Of a stretch of 64,000 nucleotides of DNA, positions 52,220 through 60,552 are shown piece by piece. A program made the position numbers and the translations under genes. The notes beneath the pieces were generated by a model. That model did not search any database. It was given only the letters and a program-made list of their open reading frames with translations, and was not told the origin of the DNA. Each line of letters starts with the position of its first letter. The stretch's first letter is position 1. Origin of the DNA: Actinomadura sp. K4S16 (lineage in GTDB: Bacteria; Actinomycetota; Actinomycetes; Streptosporangiales; Streptosporangiaceae); assembly GCF_008327685.1 (NCBI RefSeq), contig NZ_BDDE01000014.1, positions 372,001 through 436,000 on the forward strand, given 5' to 3'.

Positions 52220-53569
52220 ATGGCGCTGCCTCGCCCGTTCAACACCGAGATCTATGTCCACCCGGACATTGCCGGCCTTGAAATCGCCCGGCTGGCCACT
52301 CGCCTACCTGATTGGGCGGGACGGCAATCCACTGAACCGGCCGACCGGTCTGCCGCCGAGGCGGCGATCCGCGGGTTGTATGAACTGGTCGGCGCGCCGC
52401 AGGCTCAGCTGGTGTGGATCGACTCACCCCGCGGGGACCCCGATTGGAACTGGAGTGAGCTCGGCGCGCCAGAGCCCCAGGCGATCGCGGCCGCCCACGG
52501 TGTGCCGGATCCGGGCGAGTTCCTCCTGACCCTGCTCAGCGGCCATCAAGGCAAGAAGGGCGGATGGTTTTTCCGAAAACGACGCCGGGAGGTGTGGAAT
52601 CACAGGCTGGCGCTGTGGAAGGAACTCATCCAGTCCTGCGGTGGCTGGTGGCCCTTCGAGAAAGTATGCCTGGTGTGCGAGCGTCCCACCCAGATCCGTC
52701 TCGCCACCTCGCCAAGGCTCGGGGAAGACCCCTTGGTGCTGCACTGCCGCACAGGTCCGGCGCTACGCTACCGCGACGGTTTCCATCTGTATGCGCTGCA
52801 CGGAAGGGTCGTCCCCGAGGACGCCATCACCGTCGAGCGGACAGGGAAAAGTCGACCGTCCGGCGCACCGGAGAACCTGGCAGAACTGATCGATGACAGC
52901 AGTGCCGAGGCCATCGCCCAACTCGTCGGCAAGGACTTGCGTGGGGCCGACCTGCGGGGCGTCCGGTTCCCCGAGGGCACCGACCTCAGAGGCGCCGACC
53001 TCAGCGGAGCCGATCTGCGCCATGCCGATCTCTCCTGGGCCGAACCGGCCCGGACCGCGAGCGCGGGAGCCCAGTTCACCGGCGCCAAACTCATCGGCGC
53101 GGATCTACGCGACGCCGACTTCGGCATCGTCGGCGATTTCATCGGTGCCGACCTCACCGATGCCGACCTGACCGGTGCCTATCTCGGCGGCGCCCCCGAG
53201 GTCGGCTCCTGGTGCTTCAACGGCGCCAGGCTCGTACGGGCCAAGTTCATCGGAGCCCACCTGGTGGGAGCCGTTTTCACCGGCGCCGACCTCACCGGGA
53301 CGGATTTCACTGGCGCCCTCCTGCACTACAATTCCGGATCGATTTACCCACGCCGCGTGCTGGCGCAATTCGCTCAGTGCACCTGGGACTCCACGACGAG
53401 ATGGCCGAACGCCGAGTTGGCCGAGGCCGTCCGCAGGGAATCCGACCCCGTCGACCAGGACACCTTTCGAGTACACGAAGAGCCGCCAATCCCATCCGCA
53501 CACCAGGAACCCCTCCCGCAACCACGCCCCCTTCCGGATGGTGACCCTTTCTTCGACTTCGGTCGCTAA
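52220..53569 (+). CDS. DUF6745-like protein with pentapeptide repeats
   Basis: A 449-residue protein. The first ~210 residues resemble DUF6745: GGWWPFEKVCLVCERPT, then LHCRTGPALRYRDGFHLYAL with HGRVVP. From about 235 to 375 come two blocks of A(D/N)LxX pentapeptides (DLRGADLRGV, DLSGADLRHADLSWA, DFIGADLTDADLTGAYLGG, ADLTGTDFTGALL), forming a right-handed quadrilateral helix. The tail is disordered. Pentapeptide proteins can mimic DNA or act in protein contacts. The combination here is of unknown function. It sits among SUKH immunity genes. Confidence 0.75.
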   Translation: MALPRPFNTEIYVHPDIAGLEIARLATRLPDWAGRQSTEPADRSAAEAAIRGLYELVGAPQAQLVWIDSPRGDPDWNWSELGAPEPQAIAAAHGVPDPGEFLLTLLSGHQGKKGGWFFRKRRREVWNHRLALWKELIQSCGGWWPFEKVCLVCERPTQIRLATSPRLGEDPLVLHCRTGPALRYRDGFHLYALHGRVVPEDAITVERTGKSRPSGAPENLAELIDDSSAEAIAQLVGKDLRGADLRGVRFPEGTDLRGADLSGADLRHADLSWAEPARTASAGAQFTGAKLIGADLRDADFGIVGDFIGADLTDADLTGAYLGGAPEVGSWCFNGARLVRAKFIGAHLVGAVFTGADLTGTDFTGALLHYNSGSIYPRRVLAQFAQCTWDSTTRWPNAELAEAVRRESDPVDQDTFRVHEEPPIPSAHQEPLPQPRPLPDGDPFFDFGR

Positions 53570-54014
53570 TTGGCAGTCGCTCGACTATGAATGAGTTCCT
53601 GCGCGGCGTTCAGTCGACCTATTGCCCACGGAGGCGATATCATCTGAAGCGGATTCGCCAGCGGCTTGTCCACCGTCATGGCGTCGGTCGCCGACGTTCT
53701 CGTCGGTGTTTCTGGTGTGGGGCGGCCTGGTGGCCCGTCTGTCGCGGCGGGTAGGCGGGCACGGTCACTGACGGCCGCTGAACGCCTTGACGCGTGTAGG
53801 GGTTGGGTCAACGACGCTGACGCGCTGGCAGCGCCACCGCGCAGGGACGATCGGACGATCGTCGGGATGTTGGGTCTTGACGGATCTTCGGAGCCTGCTC
53901 AGACTCCTTCATGGGAGCGCTCCCACGTCAGCCTCACTCGTCCCGCATGGCCTGATACGTCAGCGGTTCTCATGGGTGCGCCTCCTCCACCACCCCGAGA
54001 GTCTGGAGTACCGG
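53570..54014 (+). promoter_or_regulatory. Upstream region of the GH6 cellulase gene
   Basis: About 445 bases without a gene. The main feature is a perfect 14-bp palindrome at 53912-53925, listed separately. No clear -35/-10 pair is obvious. Confidence 0.5.
53912..53925. promoter_or_regulatory. CelR/CebR-type operator
   Basis: TGGGAGCGCTCCCA is a perfect palindrome identical to the consensus bound by the LacI-family cellulase/cellobiose repressors CelR and CebR of actinomycetes. It lies 89 bases before the start codon of the GH6 gene, consistent with cellobiose-controlled repression. The repressor gene is not in this window. Confidence 0.9.
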
Positions 54015-55214
54015 ATGAGACGAGGCATCGGGATCCTCGCCGCCGCCACGACGAGCATCGTCGCGCTTCTCGCCCAGCCGGCGCAGGCGTTGGGGCACGA
54101 CGATCCGCTGGCCGGGAAGGCCAGGTTCTATGTCGAGCCCACGACCAACGCCGGGCGACAGGCTGACGTCTGGGCGGCCGCGGGGCGCGAAGCCGACGCG
54201 GCGCACATGCGGGCCCTGTCCAAGGTCTCGCAGGCGATCTGGTTCACCGGCGGCACCCCCGCCGAGGTGCGGACGGCGGTGCGGCAGACGATGGTCAGGG
54301 CCGCCAAGCAGCACGCCGTTCCGGTGCTGGTCGCGTACTACGTACCGGGCCGGGACTGCTCGCAGTACTCGGCGGGTGGCGCGCCGAGCGAGGCGGCCTA
54401 CCGCGCCTGGATCGACGCCTTCGCCAAGGGGATCGGCGGCGGCCGGGCCGTGGTGATCGTCGAGCCCGACGGGCTGGCGCTGCTGCCCAGCGAGCCGTGG
54501 TGCAACGAGGGCGGTGGAGGAACCACCGGAACGCCGGAGGACCCGGCCCGGGTCGACGAACGCTTCCGCGAGATCAACTACGCCATCGGCGCCCTGCAGC
54601 GGCTGCCGCGCACCGGCGTCTATGTGGACTCCGGCCACTCCGACTGGCAGCCGCTCAACGACTACGACGCCGGATACGGCGAACCGCGCGCCCAGCTCGG
54701 CATGGCCGGCCGCCTGCTCAAGGGCGGCATCGCCAAGGCCGACGGCTTCGCGCTGAACGTCTCCAACTACCGCAGCACCGACGAGTTGGTCTCGTACGGC
54801 ATCAGACTGTCCAAGTGCCTGCGCTTCCGCCAGAAGACGGGCGCGACCACTTGCTCCGACACCGACCTGGCCACCGTCCCCGACGATCCGCGCGGGCTCA
54901 CACACTTCGTCCTGGACACCAGCCGCAACGGCCAGGGACCCTGGACGCCGCCGGCGGACAAATACACCGACCCCCAGGTCTGGTGCAACCCGCCGGGCCG
55001 CGGCCTGGGCGCCCGGCCCTCGACCCGCACCGGCGATCCCCTGGTCGACGCCTTCCTCTGGATCAAGCGTCCCGGCGAATCCGACGGCCAGTGCACCCGC
55101 GGCACCGCCGGGCCGGAGGACCCCGAGTACGGCGTGGTCGATCCGGCGGCCGGTGCCTGGTGGCCCGAGTACGCCTTGGGCCTCGCCCAGCAGGCCGCAC
55201 CTCCCCTCCGCTGA
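54015..55214 (+). CDS. Secreted glycoside hydrolase family 6 (cellulase)
   Basis: A 399-residue exported enzyme with a signal peptide (cleavage likely after AQALG, about residue 27) and a single GH6 catalytic domain; no carbohydrate-binding module. Family signatures are visible: VAYYVPGRDCSQYSAGG, VVIVEPDGLALL, YVDSGHSDW, LNVSNYRST, WCNPPGRGLG and DAFLWIKRPGESDGQC. It should cleave beta-1,4-glucan with inversion, acting as an endoglucanase or cellobiohydrolase. GGAG precedes the ATG. A CelR-type operator upstream supports cellulose use. Confidence 0.95.
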   Translation: MRRGIGILAAATTSIVALLAQPAQALGHDDPLAGKARFYVEPTTNAGRQADVWAAAGREADAAHMRALSKVSQAIWFTGGTPAEVRTAVRQTMVRAAKQHAVPVLVAYYVPGRDCSQYSAGGAPSEAAYRAWIDAFAKGIGGGRAVVIVEPDGLALLPSEPWCNEGGGGTTGTPEDPARVDERFREINYAIGALQRLPRTGVYVDSGHSDWQPLNDYDAGYGEPRAQLGMAGRLLKGGIAKADGFALNVSNYRSTDELVSYGIRLSKCLRFRQKTGATTCSDTDLATVPDDPRGLTHFVLDTSRNGQGPWTPPADKYTDPQVWCNPPGRGLGARPSTRTGDPLVDAFLWIKRPGESDGQCTRGTAGPEDPEYGVVDPAAGAWWPEYALGLAQQAAPPLR

Positions 55215-55335
55215 CCCAGTACCAGTCCGCAGACGTGAGGATGCGCAGGCCGGGGCCGCATACCGTGACGCGCGCATCGCCGGGGAGTTCCTGCCCGGTC
55301 CGGACGCGCGACCCGGTATTCTCGTCGTCGGTCAG

Positions 55336-55354
55336 TTTCCGCGCCGCGCGGAAA
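55336..55354. terminator. Hairpin between convergent GH6 and nuclease genes
   Basis: TTTCCGCGC and GCGCGGAAA form a perfect 9-bp inverted repeat with one base between, 121 bases after the GH6 stop and 12 bases beyond the nuclease stop. It likely stops the minus-strand transcript. Confidence 0.5.
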
Positions 55355-55366
55355 TGCCGCTGGGAA

Positions 55367-56463
55367 CTAGGCGTCGATCTTGAAGTAGCGGGTGGCCTCG
55401 TCCAGGGTGAAGCGGGCCCGGAGTTTGCACGCAGAGTTCTGATTGGCGAACATACCAGTTTTCCAGAACGCTTGATCGCGAGGAACGGTCGCCTGCCAAT
55501 CCACGGCGACGACCCATTCACGGCGATCCTGTCCGTCTTCTGGCAGGTCATGGCGGTAGCCGCCGGCCAGGTCAAGGTCGGCCATCTTTTGCGGGACACC
55601 ACCAACAAACAGTTCGGCATCCTCATAGGGTTGGGCTTCCTGTGAGACCGTGCCGACACCGACGTATCCCACCTTGGGAATGTACACGAACACTCTCGCG
55701 CCCGGTTTGAGGGCCCGCAGAGTTCGAGAGAACCAATCCCCGCCGCCGGCGGATACGAAGCCGTAGCGACGGGCATCCGACCAGTCCCGGATACCTTCCT
55801 CTTCGCCGAAGGAGACGTACCAGTCCTGCCCGTTCCAAGGCTCCTTCTTGTTCTGGCTCTTGGGCCCCGTCGCCGGAGCGGCCATTCTCGCCTCGTCCAT
55901 CAGCCAGGTCCGCGCCAGGTATTTGTGGCCCTGATCTTCGAAGTAGCGGAAGAACAGCACGTTGACCGGTACCTGGTACTCCGAAGCCAAGTACGTCACG
56001 ATCCGTTCAGTCGCAGCGTCGATGTCACTGGCCATCACGGTCAGGGTATGGGCGGTGTTCAAGGCATCTGGAGGGCCGGAGTCGAAGCATTCGGCGAAAG
56101 CCTGGTCCAGTTCGGTGGCCTCGCCTCGGGCCTGCATGTACTGGGTGTAGATCGCGCGGACCTCCTCGTTGGTAAGGCCCTGTACCCAGGAGCCGTAGTC
56201 CAGCACCTGCGCGACGACCTCGCGGGGTGTGCGGTCTCGCTTGAGTTCCAGTACGTGCAGCGTGCCTTCCGCGTCGATTCCCAGCAGGTCGATGAAGGTG
56301 CCGTAGGCCGTGGGAACCTGGCGGCCGATGAGCAATAGCGGTAGGCCGAGTATGCTCGGGTCGGCTTCGATCAGCGCTCAAGGCACGACTCCAACGGCAT
56401 CGACGCCATGGGGACCTTTACCGGCTCGTCGTCGACACGCCACAATCCGATTTCCAGCGGCAC
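55367..56463 (-). pseudogene. NucS-like nuclease gene with a frameshift
   Basis: The gene begins at GTG 56463 (AGGAGG upstream) with VPLEIGLWRVDDEPVKVPMA and ends its first frame at TGA 56371-56373. The continuation IEADPSILGLPLLLIGRQV is in another frame, so one base is missing in a CTG codon near 56372. The second frame encodes a PD-(D/E)xK-type core (IDLLGIDAEGTLHVLELKRD, with the ExK pair). A C-terminal domain with SDARRYGFVSAGGGDWFSR and GYVGVGTVS, PUA/EVE-like, follows. If the shift is real the gene is broken; a sequencing error is also possible. The intact 322 residues alone (ATG 56335) would lack only the N-terminus. Confidence 0.7.
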
Positions 56464-56871
56464 CGCAACCTCCTCGTCGTCTCGTGAGCCTGTGAATCCG
56501 GATCGCACGTGCCAGCACGGCGGGACGATATGGTCGATCTTGCCAGGGCCGCGAGCACCTTTCGGCGGCCGGCGGCCGGCGGCCGTTCTCACTATGTCAC
56601 GGACACTCATGGCCGAAGTCGGTGCGGTCGAAGGACATGCCTCAAAGGCATCCGCGGTCATATCCCGAGGCTCAGCGCCTGGGCCTGGACCCGCTACGTA
56701 GCGGCAGAGGTCGCGGAACTCGATGAGGTTTCACAGCCTGAGCCGTACGTTCGATGTCCTCTGAGGTCACTTTGCCTCGGTGCACTCCCCTCCCGTCGAT
56801 GACCTTATTCGGCCAGCGGGCGATCCGGTCAGATGCGGTCGACCACCATGGAGGCGAGTGGAGGGAGCCGC
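56464..56871. other. About 400 bases without a supported gene
   Basis: Divergent spacer between the nuclease gene and the helicase gene. Open frames here have no ribosome site or recognisable domain. The ribosome site GGAGGGA at 56860-56866 belongs to the helicase gene. Confidence 0.4.
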
Positions 56872-59800
56872 GTGAACCCTGGTGATGACGTCGATCGCCT
56901 CGTCCACTATCTGTGCGTCGATCCCGCGACCGCGAAATACGGGCCATTTCGGTTGAGCCCCGGTGGGCTGGAGGGCACTGACCTGATCGCCGGCCGGCTG
57001 CGCCGCTACCGGCTGGTGGACGGCCAGGGCCGCCCCGCCGACCTGCACGTCTACGCGGGCCTCGTCGGTGTCGGCGGGCTCCTATGGGAGCAGGAGGTGC
57101 GCGTCCTGCTCCGGCTCGGCGCGTCCGCCCTGCCCGCCCTGCCGCAGTTCCTGGACGGGGGCTACGAGGAGCCGGAGTCCACCGCCAAGGCCGGGGTCGG
57201 CACCAAGGGCATCGCGCTCGTGGCCACCCGCGGCTCTGACCACACCCTCGCGGACGCGGGCGCGGCCGACGCCATGCGCGCCGATCCGATGTTCGCGGTC
57301 ATGCAGTTCATGCGGCTCGCCGAGGCCCTAATGGAACTGCACGACCTCGGGGTTCAGCACCGCTGCCTCGGGCCGTCCTCGATCCTGGCCGACCTGTCCG
57401 GGGACCGGCCAAGCTTGTGGATCGCCCGCTTCGAGATGAGCTCGCTGATCGGCAACCTGCTGCGCCGCACCCTGGACTCGGACGTCGACCTCCCTGAGCT
57501 GCGGGCCTTGTTCGTGGGGGACGGCACCGAGCCGGACCTGCGGATGCTGGCGTGCCAGCCACCCGAGCGACTGAGCTTCCTCTACCCGGACGGGGACCCC
57601 GCTCCGATGCTGGAGGAGTTCACCTCCGACGTGTTCAGCCTGGCCGCCACCGTGTGGGACTGGTTCTGCGATCCCGCGCTGCTGACCGCCGAGCCGCTGC
57701 CCGAGCCCGTCCGGGCCCGCCACGCCGAGCTGAACAGGCGGATGGTGGACGCGCTGGACTCCCGCCTCCCCGGCAGGCTGGCGAAGCTGCTCGCCGCGAT
57801 GCTGGACCCGGACCCGCGTGCCCGCCCCACGGCGGCGGACGTCCACCTGCGGCTCTGGGAGGACCTCGACGCCCTCCGGCGCTCGCTGGCCGACGGCTAC
57901 CAGGACAAGCCGTTCCTCATCGTGGACAACCCCAAGGAGGCCGCGACCAACCTCAAGCAGTGGCGCTGGATCACGCACGGCGCCGACACCGACCAGGGCC
58001 GCGAGGAGATCGCCGCCTTCATGGCGGACGAGCTCGCCAACGCCCAGCTCCTGCATTCGCCGCTGGGCGCCGCGCCGTTCGTACGCGGCGGTGACCCGCA
58101 GGACAAGCGCAACTCCCATACGGTGCTGCTCGGCCGGCAGGCCGCGTGGTTCTGCCAACCGTACCGGCGCAAGACCTGGGGCGGGTTCGGCGATCCGCTC
58201 GACGAGGCGCTGATCATCAAGTACGTCGCGCAGCGGGAGTCGGGCGCCGCCCGGCGGGCCCTGGACGACCTCGTCCAGTCGGCGGTGCTCATCGACGTCC
58301 CGGCCGTCGACATCGTCGCCATCAACGTCGCGGACGCGGTGATGGACGCCGCGCTGGCCGGGCGGCCGTCCTGGAGGCCGCTGCGCGACCAGCTCTCCCC
58401 CGCCTCGTCCGAGGCGGCCGAGGACCAGGAGTACGGCAACGCGCTCGACCTGCTGCTGCGCTACCAGGGTGTCGAGCTGCAGGCGCGGACGTACGCCTTC
58501 GCCAAGGGTGAGACGAACGGCGGCCAGGTCACCGTGGATTGGGAGCCGGAGCGAGAGAAGAAGCTCATCTACAACGACTCGCTGCTCACCAAGTTCGCCG
58601 ACTCGCCGTGGCTGCGGCCCTCGCTGGGCGACTTCTTCCAGCACCTGGAGGACGACGAGGGCGAGGCGCTCGTGGAGATCGGTGAGGATATCGACGGCCG
58701 GGCCAGCTTTCCGCCCGAACGGTCCGTCTGGACGATCGTTCAGGAGCGCGCCGGCGACGACCGGGTCATCCTCCGCCGTTCCGCGCAGGGCACCGGGCAC
58801 ATGCCCGAACGAGGGTGGATCCGGCCGCTCAGCGACACGGGGACGCGCACGGCGCTGACCCGGCAGGCGCTCGCCCGGCTGGACCTCGTCCGGGCGCGCG
58901 GGCTGCTGGCCCAGCTGCGCGACCCGCGGTCCATCAAGACGCTGCCGCATCGCTGGCGTACGGCGGGCGCCCGGCTGGAGGGCGAGGACGGGCCCGCGAT
59001 CGTCCGGGACATGCTCAGTTACCGGCCGTTCTACGCCGTCCAGGGCCCGCCGGGCACCGGGAAGACGACGGTCGTCGCCGAGGCCGTCGCGGCGTACCTG
59101 AAGGCGGAGCCCGCGTCCCGGGTGCTGGTCTCCGCGCAGTCCGGCTTCGCGCTGGACAACCTCGCGCAGCGCATCCTGACCCGGATGGGCGAGCTCGACC
59201 AGGACGGCCGGCCGACCGAGCGGATGGACGTCCCCGCGCTGCGGATCACCTCGCACAGCGGCACCCCGCCGAACACCCAGATCCGCCCGTGGACGCGGGA
59301 GATGCTGGCGGTGCGCCTCGCCCGCCGGGTCCGCGAGCGGGTGGACGAGGTCCTCGGCGGGCGGCTGCGCAACCGGGAGCTGCAAGACGTGCTCGTCCGG
59401 TGGCGGGGCCTGCTCGACGAGCGCAGCGGCGAGAACGTCCTGCCGGAGCTCGGCGACCGCCTGGAACGCGCGGCCAACCTGGTGTTCGCGACCTGCGCGA
59501 CCGCCACCGAGGAGGCCGTGATGCCGGGCGGCACCCGCAGCCGGTTCGAATGGGTGATCGTGGAGGAGGCCGCCAAGGCGTGGCCCACCGAGCTGGCCAT
59601 GCCGCTGGCCTGCGGCACCGCGTGGACGCTCATCGGGGACCACCGGCAGCTCGGCGCGCACCGCCGCAGCGACTTCGAGCGGTTCCTGGCGGACTGTGCG
59701 GGCGACCCCTCACCGGAGCTGGCCGCGCTGGGCGAGCAGCGCGGCCTCTACCTGGACGCCTTCGACACGTTCCGCCGCCTGTTCCGCGTGCTGGAGAACC

Positions 59801-60552
59801 CGGCCACGACGGTGAAGGAGCAGGAGCGCCTGCCGCTCCGGCGGCTCGTCACCCAGTTCCGGATGCGCAAGCCCATCGCCGAGGTGGTGAGCCGGGTGTT
59901 CTATCCGGCCTCGGACCGGATCATGCCCGACGGCCTGCCGCCGGGCCGGCTGCGCACCGGGCGCTCGGTGCCGCCGCTGCCGATCCGGGTCCCGTACACG
60001 CTGGCCGGGGAGTCGGTGGTCTGGCTCGACACCGACGGCGTCCCGGACTGCAGCGACATGCCGCGCTGGACGAACGCGGGCGAGGCGCGGCTGGCGGCCG
60101 CACTGGTGGAGCGGCTCGATCCGCCCCCGGTGCCGAACCAGCACGGCTACGGAACGCATCCGCTGGCGGTGCTCACCCCCTACCGGCAGCAAACCAAGCT
60201 GCTGAAGCAGTACGACGTGCTGCGCGACCACGTCTCGACGATCCACGCGTTCCAGGGCCGGGAGGCCGACATCGTGATCGTGTCGCTCGTCCGGGACCAG
60301 CGGCACGGCCCGCCGGGGGTGCCGTGGAGCAGCCTCGGGCATCTCACCCAGCAGAACCTGATCAACGTGATGATGTCCCGGGCACGCGGGCTGCTCGTCA
60401 TCATCGGCAACCACCGGCACTTCGCCGAGGTCGACCGGAACGCCTACCGGACGGCCGGCGACGAGGAGCAGAACCCGTTCTGGGGGCGGCTGTGCACCGC
60501 CGTCCGGCTCTACGGGACGGTCCTGCCCGCGGCCGAGGCGGTGACCTCGTGA
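56872..60552 (+). CDS. Pseudokinase-SF1 helicase fusion, MkoA-like (Mokosh type I candidate)
   Basis: A 1226-residue protein. Residues ~15-330 have the layout of a Ser/Thr kinase domain, but the catalytic motifs are gone: HRCLGPSSIL (163-172) replaces HRDLKPSNIL, no DFG is present (WIARFEMSS in its place), and no VAIK lysine is found. A ~370-residue linker domain follows. Then comes a COG1112/UPF1-like SF1 helicase with Walker A GPPGTGKT (G725), motif II VEEAAKAW (E898-E899, Glu for Asp), GDHRQLG, FRMRKPIAEV, HAFQGREADIV and MMSRARG. Helicase motifs look active. GTG at 56872 is preferred (GGAGGGA); ATG at 56833 is possible. Its stop overlaps the next start (GTGA). Confidence 0.85.
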   Translation: MNPGDDVDRLVHYLCVDPATAKYGPFRLSPGGLEGTDLIAGRLRRYRLVDGQGRPADLHVYAGLVGVGGLLWEQEVRVLLRLGASALPALPQFLDGGYEEPESTAKAGVGTKGIALVATRGSDHTLADAGAADAMRADPMFAVMQFMRLAEALMELHDLGVQHRCLGPSSILADLSGDRPSLWIARFEMSSLIGNLLRRTLDSDVDLPELRALFVGDGTEPDLRMLACQPPERLSFLYPDGDPAPMLEEFTSDVFSLAATVWDWFCDPALLTAEPLPEPVRARHAELNRRMVDALDSRLPGRLAKLLAAMLDPDPRARPTAADVHLRLWEDLDALRRSLADGYQDKPFLIVDNPKEAATNLKQWRWITHGADTDQGREEIAAFMADELANAQLLHSPLGAAPFVRGGDPQDKRNSHTVLLGRQAAWFCQPYRRKTWGGFGDPLDEALIIKYVAQRESGAARRALDDLVQSAVLIDVPAVDIVAINVADAVMDAALAGRPSWRPLRDQLSPASSEAAEDQEYGNALDLLLRYQGVELQARTYAFAKGETNGGQVTVDWEPEREKKLIYNDSLLTKFADSPWLRPSLGDFFQHLEDDEGEALVEIGEDIDGRASFPPERSVWTIVQERAGDDRVILRRSAQGTGHMPERGWIRPLSDTGTRTALTRQALARLDLVRARGLLAQLRDPRSIKTLPHRWRTAGARLEGEDGPAIVRDMLSYRPFYAVQGPPGTGKTTVVAEAVAAYLKAEPASRVLVSAQSGFALDNLAQRILTRMGELDQDGRPTERMDVPALRITSHSGTPPNTQIRPWTREMLAVRLARRVRERVDEVLGGRLRNRELQDVLVRWRGLLDERSGENVLPELGDRLERAANLVFATCATATEEAVMPGGTRSRFEWVIVEEAAKAWPTELAMPLACGTAWTLIGDHRQLGAHRRSDFERFLADCAGDPSPELAALGEQRGLYLDAFDTFRRLFRVLENPATTVKEQERLPLRRLVTQFRMRKPIAEVVSRVFYPASDRIMPDGLPPGRLRTGRSVPPLPIRVPYTLAGESVVWLDTDGVPDCSDMPRWTNAGEARLAAALVERLDPPPVPNQHGYGTHPLAVLTPYRQQTKLLKQYDVLRDHVSTIHAFQGREADIVIVSLVRDQRHGPPGVPWSSLGHLTQQNLINVMMSRARGLLVIIGNHRHFAEVDRNAYRTAGDEEQNPFWGRLCTAVRLYGTVLPAAEAVTS

